Source of the DNA: an uncultured Flavobacteriales bacterium
GTDB lineage: Bacteria; Bacteroidota; Bacteroidia; Flavobacteriales_D; Crocinitomicaceae
DNA length: 64,000 bases
Direction of reading: 5' to 3'
NCBI GenBank assembly: GCA_937876195.1
Contig: CALEIK010000028.1
Span: 123,377 to 187,376 of the forward strand
Below, piece by piece: positions 55,701 to 62,935 of the stretch. Position 1 is the first letter of the stretch. Each line of letters begins with the position of its first letter. A program made the translations under genes and the position numbers. Below the pieces are notes generated by a model. That model made no database searches. It saw only the letters and a program-made list of their open reading frames with translations, and was not told the DNA's origin.

Positions 55701-57497
55701 TGTAAATGTTGGTGATGCTTGATAAGCCACACCATCAATGCTGTATTCATAGGTTCCTACACCTCCCGTAACATTTTCGATTGTTACCGTACCGTCACTT
55801 CCGCCAAAACATGAAATTTCTGTAGATGAAACGGTGAATTGAATTTCGTCTGGTTCATTAATTGTGAAGGGCAGCGTAAAAATACAAGCCCCATTATCCG
55901 TGATTGTCACAATATGACTTCCAATTGGAACATCTAAGAAAATACCACTGGCCTGTGGAGCTCCATTGTTATCCAACTCAAAGGTAATTGGATTAATACC
56001 ACTTGAATTAATTACTTCAATGTAACCATCGGCTCCACCAAAACACAATGCATCAGTGATTTCTATGATAATCCCATCCATTTCAATATCGTTGACACCA
56101 AAGAAACCTTCTGCTTGACATCCTAAGGCATCTGTTGCCACAAAGCTATATGCTCCAGCAAACAGGTTGGTATATTCCCCTGTTGGCTGACCCAGCCCGC
56201 CTTCCATGCTGTACGTAAATGGACCGTTTAAACCATCTGCAATTACTTCAATAGAGCCGTTGTTGAATCCACAAAAGGAAGGAGCTGTATAAACAGTATC
56301 AATCTGAAAAGGTGGTGGGTTAATCAAGTTTTCTATAGAACTCACTTGACAACCATTTGCATCTTGAACAAGTATCGTATTGTTCCCTGAACAAAGTCCT
56401 GTTAAATCCAAGCCTGGTTGAAACGCTCCCCCGTTTGCCGAATACTCGTATGCTGGCGTTCCACCAGCAGCAGTGACACTCACTTCTCCATTACAATCAT
56501 CGTGACAAATGGGATCGGTAACTGTGTAGGAGGCAGTTAATTCAGCTGGTTGCGTCACATTCACATTTAAATTGGTCAAACAGCCATTTGCATCTTGGAC
56601 TACAACGCCTGTAATTCCAGCACAAAGGTTACTTAAAATATTGGATGGGTTAAACGTTGCACCATTATTGCCGGAATACATATAAGGAGGTGTACCGCCA
56701 GCGGCATTCACTGTAATTTCACCATCACATACACCAAAACAACTAATGTTCTGTGTTACAGGAACAAATGTCAATTGGGCAGGTTCAGAAATTGTGAAAT
56801 CAACTTGACCTGAACATCCTACTGCATCAGAAATAATTACGGTGTAAGCACCAGCACTTAATCCGCTGAAAAAATTAGAAGCGACTCCAGGAGCACCATT
56901 CAAAGAGTAACTATAAGGAGCAACTCCACCTGTTGCATTGATCAATGCGCTACCACTAGCTCCACCAAAACAGGTGACATCTTCAAAGTTTTCTAAAAAT
57001 GCAGACATTTCAGAAACTGTAATTGTTACTTGATCGGAATCCGGTGGGCATGTTCCGTTATTCGTTGTTGTCAATGTTAATGTCACCGAGCCAGCTAAAA
57101 TTTCGGCAGGAGAAAGCGTGTATTCCAACGATAAATCTGTTGCACTTGTACTATACGTTCCTGTTCCACCGGACCAAACACCAGTAGTAACTCCAGTGAC
57201 ACTTCCATTCACCTGAACATTTGAAGAAATTGCTTCACAAACCGTCAAATCTGGACCAGCATCAGCAGTAATTGGATTGACAAACTCTATCACCGTGGTT
57301 TCATCGAATGCAACAGGACAACCTGTGGCATCGGTGACCGTCACAGAGTACGTACCTAAACTTGTGACATTTATAGAAGATGTAGTTTCCCCGTTGCTCC
57401 AGAGATAAGAATACGGTGCTAAACCACCTGTAACATTGGCAGTAAGCGTTTCAAAAGGTTGTCCAAAACACAAATAAGGGGGTGCTGGTGTAATATT
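52701..57497 (-). repeat. Long direct duplication of 45688-50475
   Basis: The 3' 4.8 kb of adhesin B is collinear with that of adhesin A with an almost constant offset of about 7,015 bp (7,013 at the stop codons, 7,016 near 48.3 kb). Long stretches are near-identical at the DNA level, with scattered third-position changes. Confidence 0.9.
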
Positions 57498-58274
57498 CAC
57501 GTCCAATTCAGGAACTACGGTAACAGAAACTGTATCACAAAAAGGATCTGTCATACAAGATCCTGTAACTACTGCACAGACTTCATATTGAATTGTACCT
57601 GGAGACCCAACAGTAGGAGTTACCAATACATCTTCAAAACCCGTGAAAGGAACTCCACTGGTGCCATTTACGGTTTGTGCTTGATCACTTAGTAAATCAT
57701 TATATTGACCATAAGCACCTGGGGAAATTGAATTCCATACAGCAGAACCTGCATCAGCTCCACCTATACTTAAATCTTGTGAACATCCTTCGGCTGTTAC
57801 AATGTCATCCGACACATAAGGTCCAGGAACCGATGTAATTGAATATTCATTTGTGTTGTTTCCTACCTTACAATATGAGATATAGTGCGGACCTGGCCCA
57901 TCTAAGCAGACAACTGGATCAAAACCAGAAGAAACAGGTACGCCATTGCAATTCACCTGATAAAACAGTGCACCACCTGGATTTGCCCCAGAAAACACCT
58001 CAAAATTTATTCCGATGGCGTCAGGATGAAGAATTATTGCAAATTCAATACAATTGACTTGATTCGCACCACCACCGCAGCACTCTCCGTCTCTTACAAC
58101 TGCAGGACTAATCCACTGTAACGTTGGACTTGACGAAAGATCCACCACAAAAAAAGGTGTGTCACCATCACAAAATACTTGGGCGTTCGAAATGTTTGAG
58201 CCTATTGTAAACATCACAACAACAAGTGTTGCTGAAATCTTACTCATTAAAGAATAAAGTACTGATTTCTTCAT
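52701..58274 (-). CDS. Giant SprB-repeat adhesin (copy B), type B sorting domain
   Basis: 1857 residues. Signal peptide 1-31 (ISNAQ), then a distinct cysteine-rich N-terminal head (~32-280, with VVRDGECCGGGANQVNC and HYISYCKVG), an Ig-like part, thirteen SprB repeats (~423-1433), later Ig/PKD-like modules and the same type B T9SS domain as copy A. The start is the ATG of MKKSVLYSLM. Shared region with copy A begins at PYLCFGQPF (~residue 265). Predicted surface adhesin exported through T9SS. The N-terminal head is unlike that of copy A and has no recognised family. Confidence 0.92.
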   Translation of the reverse strand: MKKSVLYSLMSKISATLVVVMFTIGSNISNAQVFCDGDTPFFVVDLSSSPTLQWISPAVVRDGECCGGGANQVNCIEFAIILHPDAIGINFEVFSGANPGGALFYQVNCNGVPVSSGFDPVVCLDGPGPHYISYCKVGNNTNEYSITSVPGPYVSDDIVTAEGCSQDLSIGGADAGSAVWNSISPGAYGQYNDLLSDQAQTVNGTSGVPFTGFEDVLVTPTVGSPGTIQYEVCAVVTGSCMTDPFCDTVSVTVVPELDVNITPAPPYLCFGQPFETLTANVTGGLAPYSYLWSNGETTSSINVTSLGTYSVTVTDATGCPVAFDETTVIEFVNPITADAGPDLTVCEAISSNVQVNGSVTGVTTGVWSGGTGTYSTSATDLSLEYTLSPAEILAGSVTLTLTTTNNGTCPPDSDQVTITVSEMSAFLENFEDVTCFGGASGSALINATGGVAPYSYSLNGAPGVASNFFSGLSAGAYTVIISDAVGCSGQVDFTISEPAQLTFVPVTQNISCFGVCDGEITVNAAGGTPPYMYSGNNGATFNPSNILSNLCAGITGVVVQDANGCLTNLNVNVTQPAELTASYTVTDPICHDDCNGEVSVTAAGGTPAYEYSANGGAFQPGLDLTGLCSGNNTILVQDANGCQVSSIENLINPPPFQIDTVYTAPSFCGFNNGSIEVIADGLNGPFTYSMEGGLGQPTGEYTNLFAGAYSFVATDALGCQAEGFFGVNDIEMDGIIIEITDALCFGGADGYIEVINSSGINPITFELDNNGAPQASGIFLDVPIGSHIVTITDNGACIFTLPFTINEPDEIQFTVSSTEISCFGGSDGTVTIENVTGGVGTYEYSIDGVAYQASPTFTGLSVGMYDAYVMDTNGCVISVPVEVFEPTPVDFDFLVNDLTCFANNSGVIQLSASGGNGGYTYSNDNGATFQAGSTFFGLAAGNYDIVVQDVTGCTASGVVVVNEPPLLTSGYASVPVTCFGTCDGEISFTAAGGTPIYMYSVDNGLNFTVNPDITGLCAGTYNLQVIDDNGCMVTSTIDVTSPTQVEAFGVSSPSTCGLANGEIDASAIGGIPGYTYSIDDITYGAGNIFGGLLTDSYTIYAMDANGCIANVDVIVDTEPSPVITGTSTANTSCNATCDGEITITSAGGTGVVQYSIGGAYQLSNVFSGLCAGFYDLSIIDDNGCVTNAANQIEITEPSPIAFSTTFSDLLCFENETGLIEISASGGTPNYFYSNDNGATIQINPAFYFLDAQTYDIIVEDANGCQAIAQITLGQPPLMEITDITPTDAVCFSYCDGFAEALAAGGTIDTDYNYYWYQDTTSIGVDVNPITDLCAELYNAVVVDANGCWDALDFQIDEPVPMVIDSIDYTDPLCFESCDGTIEVFSSTAVQYSFDGGATFNGSSTAIDLCEGPYYIAVQDADGCLAYDSTSVILVDPELLTVVAGPDSTICPGTFGVLHAEADGGTGSYIYHWDNGVDAQSQAVSPPVNTIFTVTVEDENGCISVADQTEFFVYEALAIRVSNDTTVCPESAVVLNSNVIAGEPNYTYNWSQEGATIGINPSQNVNPAENSIYVVEVTDFCTTVVDTVVVNTFFAPEVTFAATEQDGCTPMTVTLEPTIDPSILAGDCFWTFSDGTQLNGCGSVTGTFENLGCYEVTFSGTSVDGCALEGYGEEVFCVHPNPVANFSFSPENPTYIESLVDFINYSNGADFSDWTFSGYGTSTETHPSVVFFESNAGDTIYACLQVSTIYGCTDEICHPIVMIEPYVMYTPNTFTPDGDEYNNTFGPVFPPNYEVSDYTMLIFDRWGEVIFETHDVDFGWDGTYNGRPCQDGTYTWKISVADSQDHKHNYVGHVNIIK
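53975..57005 (-). repeat. Thirteen tandem SprB repeats in adhesin B
   Basis: The same thirteen-unit array as in copy A, with unit-by-unit correspondence; each unit is ~234 bp. Confidence 0.88.
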
Positions 58275-58534
58275 TTTCTAGTTTTCTAGCTTACTGATAA
58301 GTAGGTTCATGTATAAATTTAACGAAATAAACGAAAAAAGGTTGCTGTCGGTAATATCTTGCAGAAACAGGGAAGATGTGATCTACAAGTGTTTATCTCA
58401 TGAATTGCTGGTTTTATAGCTATAATAACAGCATTCATCGTGCTTTTTGCTATGCGCGAATAGTTTTTTCTAGTTCAATAAATTATCAAACGCGACTTTT
58501 CACCGAACATTCTTGGCGTCAGAATTACTATAAA
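58275..58534. other. 260-bp intergenic region upstream of adhesin B
   Basis: Between adhesin B and the PorP/SprF gene. It shares two blocks with the region before copy A (see 52198-52700). No gene or clear terminator is seen. Confidence 0.55.
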
Positions 58535-60019
58535 TTAATCGATACTAAAATATTCGAGCACCCAGGTCTTGATTGTACTGGTTTTTGCATACTGTCTACG
58601 TGCATTTATTGCAGCTCTATCATCGGTAGAGTAGAATAGAATGACATAATAAAAGTGATTGGTTTTATTCAATAATAAATAGGCATCTGGATTACCTTCA
58701 CTTTTAGTAGACTCCAAGTGATTGATTGCATTTGAACGACTAGAAAACACTCCGTTAATGAGGTAATAACCCGAAGGTGCTCCTAAATTTTTCAGGTCTA
58801 CAAAGCGGTAACCGGCTGAACGAATAATTTTTTCGTCCTCTGGAATGACATCAGTTTCTGCAGTATAATTTTCATCTATTTCATCTTCAGGTTCTACCTG
58901 ATTCAAACTCGCTCGATAGGTCTCTACTTCAGCAATTAACTCCTTGTTCTGCACCAAAAGCATATTGTACAAAAAGTTCAATCTAGTAAGTGAATCTTCA
59001 AGCATTAAGTTTCGCTCAATTAACTGGAGTTCATTATTTGTTATCACCTGTTCTAAATCACTCTTAGATTTAAGTAATTCATCGTTCTGTCTTTCCAATT
59101 CACTGATTCTATTTTTATACTTGTCATTATTCTTAAATGTGTATCCGAGTAAAATTTCATGATTCATTCCAGACCTATATGCATTTAGGGATCCTATCAA
59201 GTATTCATAAGAATACCCCAGTTTCAATCCGTTCAAAACTTTTACTCCAGCATTTATTTCTACCGCGTAATCCGACTTATAACCAAGTGCCAGCCAAGCC
59301 CATTTACTATGATCGGCTTTTACTAACACGTCGTATTGTGGAGATAGACCTGGTAAATACCGCAGAAGCACATTTGGTGTGAGGCTCCAATTCTTGTCTT
59401 TGGTTAGGTTAACTTGATGGGATAGATTGAGCATGTAATGTCTTTCCAACTGATAAAATCCCCTATTATCACCTGTACCATACTCTACCTTGTTTCCAAT
59501 CAGCTGGGGAATTGAAAAACCTATTCGCGTGGTTTTCCATGTATACAAAAGACCAAATGTCCCGTTGTATGTTAATTTGTTTCTACTTAGTTCCTGCAGA
59601 AAAGGATCATCTGTCATTTCTACATTGATCCCTGCAGCATCCAGTTGATTATCTAAGAAACCTATTTGCACTCCAGCGCGAATTGAGTTGTCATCGTTAA
59701 TCTTTAATAGGTACGAGTAGCTTAATCCAGCGCCCAATTGCTGTTGAATTCCCTGCGTTTGATATGCAACGCTTAATCCTAAACCAAACTTGCCATCCTT
59801 CAATGCTCCGTCTACCGTCAAGTAATTATTAATTGCGCCACCATCAAAAGATGAATTGCGGCTATTTCTTACCAGGTAGGTGTTCACATTTTCCGTGTAT
59901 CCTGTATACGCCGGATTATAAATGAATGGATTTATGAAATGATGATTATAAAAAGGAATTTGCTGTGAATATACATTATTCGCAACAGCCAAAATCAGAA
60001 AAAGTAGTAGTCTATTCAT
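58535..60019 (-). CDS. PorP/SprF-family protein with coiled-coil and SPOR-like extension
   Basis: 494 residues. Signal peptide 1-18 (YSQ), then a PorP/SprF outer-membrane barrel (~20-296: NPAYTGYTENVN at 35-46, FGLGLSVAYQTQG at 78-90, LGYSYEYLIG, HEILLGYTF). A coiled coil follows (300-375, NRISELERQNDELLKSKSDL), an acidic linker (376-395) and a SPOR-like alpha/beta unit (410-480: GYYLINGVFSSRSNAINHL, YYVILFYSTDDRAAINARRQ). Ordinary SprF is ~330 residues, so the extension is unusual. Its ATG lies 8 bp inside the end of the preceding cargo gene. It probably works with the adhesins in T9SS or anchors the barrel to the cell wall. Confidence 0.9.
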   Translation of the reverse strand: MNRLLLFLILAVANNVYSQQIPFYNHHFINPFIYNPAYTGYTENVNTYLVRNSRNSSFDGGAINNYLTVDGALKDGKFGLGLSVAYQTQGIQQQLGAGLSYSYLLKINDDNSIRAGVQIGFLDNQLDAAGINVEMTDDPFLQELSRNKLTYNGTFGLLYTWKTTRIGFSIPQLIGNKVEYGTGDNRGFYQLERHYMLNLSHQVNLTKDKNWSLTPNVLLRYLPGLSPQYDVLVKADHSKWAWLALGYKSDYAVEINAGVKVLNGLKLGYSYEYLIGSLNAYRSGMNHEILLGYTFKNNDKYKNRISELERQNDELLKSKSDLEQVITNNELQLIERNLMLEDSLTRLNFLYNMLLVQNKELIAEVETYRASLNQVEPEDEIDENYTAETDVIPEDEKIIRSAGYRFVDLKNLGAPSGYYLINGVFSSRSNAINHLESTKSEGNPDAYLLLNKTNHFYYVILFYSTDDRAAINARRQYAKTSTIKTWVLEYFSID

Positions 60020-62738
60020 TTCCCAACAGCGTTAAATTTCCCTTAATCACATCTTCCACATCCTTCAGTTTCACAATGTAATGATAGGTGCCATTGGGCA
60101 ACTGATTCCCATTAAATGTTCCTCCCCAATCGTTCTGATAATCCATGCTTTTATACACTTCTTGACCGTAGATATTAAATATGTGCACTTCGGTTTCGGG
60201 AAAATCTTCAATCCCCGTAATCATCCAGAAATCATTGTATCCATCACTGTTGGCAGTCACCACGTTCCTAATGTTTATAGACGGTTGAATAAAAGGATTC
60301 ACGGTAATGACTAATTCATCTGTACTTTCACAACCATCTACTGAAGTAACCACATAAATATACGTCGTGGTGACGGTAGGCCAAGTCAAAGGGTCAATGA
60401 TGGTTGGATCAGATATGTTGACATTTGGTGACCAAAGTACATTGGCTTCTGGAGAACCATTCAGTTGTATCGTATCAAACTCCGTGATTGTCATATCTAA
60501 TCCAGCATCGACAAAAGGCAATGGATTCACCGTCACCGCTACCAAATTGGTCGTGTCTTCAGCACATCCTTGGTTTTGAACGACCACACGATAGGAAGTA
60601 GTAACTGTTGGGAAAACCGTTTGACCTACTGTATCTACTGCAAAGAGATTCCAAGCAAGCAAATCTTCAGAAGATTCCCAAAAGATGGTTGAACCAACAC
60701 TTCCTAATGTTGCTAAATTCACCGATTCTCCTTCACAAATGGTTGCCGCAAATCCTAAAATCCCAGCATCAGAATCTGTCCAAATTGTAATAATCGCGGT
60801 GTCAGAGTACACATCTGGGCAAGCTCCCCCTGGAATGAACACCCGATACCAAGTAGTGTCAGTGAGACCAGCAAAGATTAAACTATCGTCTACTCCTGGC
60901 GCTGGCATCCAAAATCCTCCTTGATTTGTCGATTGCTCCCATGATGTGGTCGCCCCGACATAATTAATTAAAACAAGTGTGTCAGATGCATCTGCTTCAC
61001 ACAAAGTCATCGAACTGGTAATATTCCCTCCAACGACCAAATTATCAACGGTTATCGTAACCGTGTCCGAATATTCGTCTGGGCACACGCCGCTTTGAAC
61101 ATGCACTCGATAATAAGTAGTCTGTAAAAGAGGTGGAGAATCGTAGTCTGTATCCGTATCTCCCAGAGGCGTCCATACCGCTAAATCTTCAGACGATTCC
61201 CAGTCCAATACACCGCCGTTGGATCCAATAAGTTGTAAAGAAACTGTACTTCCTTCGCAGATTGTTTCATCCGTCATCAAACTTCCTGGAACGGTTACAG
61301 GGTCAATCGAAATAATTGCAGTGTCTGAATAGACATCAGCACAAGTATTGCCTTCAATTTGAACCCGGTACCACGTTTCTGTTGTGAGTCCACCATATGC
61401 TTCCGAAGTTGTCGTATTTGCAATGGGGTTCCAGATTCCGCCGCCATCATCCGAATATTCCCAAAAATTAATTGTTCCTGAAGCCGCTGCTAGATTTAAT
61501 ACCCCTGCAACACTTGTTTCACAATGCGTAGTCGAAGAGTTAATTGTCCCTCCCACTGGTTGGGGGTCAACTGTAATTGTCACAGTGTCAGAGTATTCAT
61601 CTGAGCAAACGCCATTTTGAACATGCACACGGTAATATGTAGTTTGCGTGAGTGGTGGAGAATCATATGTTGCATCGGTATCTCCTAATGGTGTCCAAAC
61701 GACTAAGTCCTCTGATGATTCCCAATCTAAGACACCTCCATTGTATCCTAAAAGTTCCAATGAAACAGTACTTCCTTCACAAATTGTTTGGTCTGAGCTT
61801 ATGCTTCCAGGTATCGTCAAATCGTCTACCAAAATGAACGCAGTATCCGAAAATACATTAGGGCAAATTGCACCATCCGTACTCGTTCGGTACCAGGTAT
61901 CCATTGTTAAACCAATATAATTCTGCGTACTTGTACTGTTGGCTATTGTCGTCCAGCTCGCTCCATCATTCTCTGAATATTGCCAAAAAATGACAGCTCC
62001 CGATGCTCCTGACAGTGTTAGCGTGCCATTCGCATTATCAATGCAATGTGTGGCAGATGAACTAACTGTACCTCCCTCAGGGAATGGCTGAACTGTAATC
62101 GTTGCAAAATCCGAGGTGTCATCCGGACAAAAACCTCCATCAAATATTACATGATACAAGGTAGTGGTGTCTATATTCGTGTAAGCATTGCTTGACGTTA
62201 CATTACCTATATTGTTCCATATAACTCCTGAATCCGTGGAAAACTGCCAATCTAAAATAGTTCCATTCGTCCAGCCGATTAGGTCAAGAATATCACCATT
62301 CATACCTTCACACACTGTTGAATCTGAAATAACGGAACCAGGTACTATAATACAATCGTTCTGGACGATCCATTCCAACGTATCATTCAATGGGTTAGGG
62401 TCCGAGGCATAGCTCACCCATACTTTCAAATCATACGAACCACACACCGAGAGGTCCGCATCCGTACCAAATGTAAAATTCCAAGACGCACCAGAAGGGA
62501 GATTGACTCCTAAAAGTTCTGATACGGGTGCTCCAGCATCAACAGAATAACTAACAGAAATGGAGTTTGCAGGAATAAAAGAACCTGAATTATTGTTGAT
62601 TAAGACATTCACAGGTTCGGCATTACTCAATTCACATCCACCTGTAGGTGAAAAGAAGTTTTGCAGCCAAACATCTTGCGCATAGCCTTGTTGGCACAAA
62701 AACCCAATCAACAACACACATAGTATCCTTATTTTCAT
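60012..62738 (-). CDS. Ig-repeat surface protein with type B sorting domain
   Basis: 908 residues from ATG 62738 (a TTG at 62747 opens the frame). Signal peptide 1-20 (GYAQ). An N-terminal domain (~21-130) precedes about seven Ig-like repeats that alternate between two types (for example GSISSDQTICEGSTVSLELLG and GGTINSSTTHCETSVAGV). The C-terminal ~90 residues form a gliding-associated type B sorting domain (NIRNVVTANSDGYNDFW, NIYGQEVYKSMDYQNDWGG). The last 8 bp overlap the SprF-like gene, so the two are co-translated. Predicted surface adhesin. Confidence 0.9.
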   Translation of the reverse strand: MKIRILCVLLIGFLCQQGYAQDVWLQNFFSPTGGCELSNAEPVNVLINNNSGSFIPANSISVSYSVDAGAPVSELLGVNLPSGASWNFTFGTDADLSVCGSYDLKVWVSYASDPNPLNDTLEWIVQNDCIIVPGSVISDSTVCEGMNGDILDLIGWTNGTILDWQFSTDSGVIWNNIGNVTSSNAYTNIDTTTLYHVIFDGGFCPDDTSDFATITVQPFPEGGTVSSSATHCIDNANGTLTLSGASGAVIFWQYSENDGASWTTIANSTSTQNYIGLTMDTWYRTSTDGAICPNVFSDTAFILVDDLTIPGSISSDQTICEGSTVSLELLGYNGGVLDWESSEDLVVWTPLGDTDATYDSPPLTQTTYYRVHVQNGVCSDEYSDTVTITVDPQPVGGTINSSTTHCETSVAGVLNLAAASGTINFWEYSDDGGGIWNPIANTTTSEAYGGLTTETWYRVQIEGNTCADVYSDTAIISIDPVTVPGSLMTDETICEGSTVSLQLIGSNGGVLDWESSEDLAVWTPLGDTDTDYDSPPLLQTTYYRVHVQSGVCPDEYSDTVTITVDNLVVGGNITSSMTLCEADASDTLVLINYVGATTSWEQSTNQGGFWMPAPGVDDSLIFAGLTDTTWYRVFIPGGACPDVYSDTAIITIWTDSDAGILGFAATICEGESVNLATLGSVGSTIFWESSEDLLAWNLFAVDTVGQTVFPTVTTSYRVVVQNQGCAEDTTNLVAVTVNPLPFVDAGLDMTITEFDTIQLNGSPEANVLWSPNVNISDPTIIDPLTWPTVTTTYIYVVTSVDGCESTDELVITVNPFIQPSINIRNVVTANSDGYNDFWMITGIEDFPETEVHIFNIYGQEVYKSMDYQNDWGGTFNGNQLPNGTYHYIVKLKDVEDVIKGNLTLLGNE

Positions 62739-62786
62739 CTGTTTCAATGGTTGATTATTGCTACGTACTAACAGTTTCCGCGAAAT

Positions 62787-62818
62787 TAAATATAATAAAT
62801 ATAACTAAGCTACCCAAA
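62787..62818 (-). promoter_or_regulatory. Candidate promoter of the adhesin locus
   Basis: Minus strand: TTTG (62815-62818), 20-nt spacer, then TATATTTA (62787-62794, one base from TAnnTTTG). The predicted transcription start is about 40 bp before the ATG at 62738. Confidence 0.35.
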
Positions 62819-62856
62819 TATTCATTGTAAAACCTATTTCGGACAGTTATAAACGC

Positions 62857-62888
62857 AAAAACGGTACACATATATTATGTATACCGTT
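62857..62888 (-). terminator. Terminator after the TonB-dependent receptor gene
   Basis: Minus strand: a 13-bp stem with one mismatch (62876-62888 and 62860-62872), a 3-nt loop, then five T. It lies 47 bp after the receptor stop codon, upstream of the adhesin promoter. Confidence 0.75.
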
Positions 62889-62935
62889 AAATGAGTGAAT
62901 TGGTTGGGGATTAAACCAAATTATTTTTGTTTTCG

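Noticed and set aside
46960..57005. Regularly spaced repeats that might be mistaken for a CRISPR array
   Set aside because: The units are ~234 bp, coding, in frame and degenerate; there are no short identical repeats with unique spacers and no cas genes.
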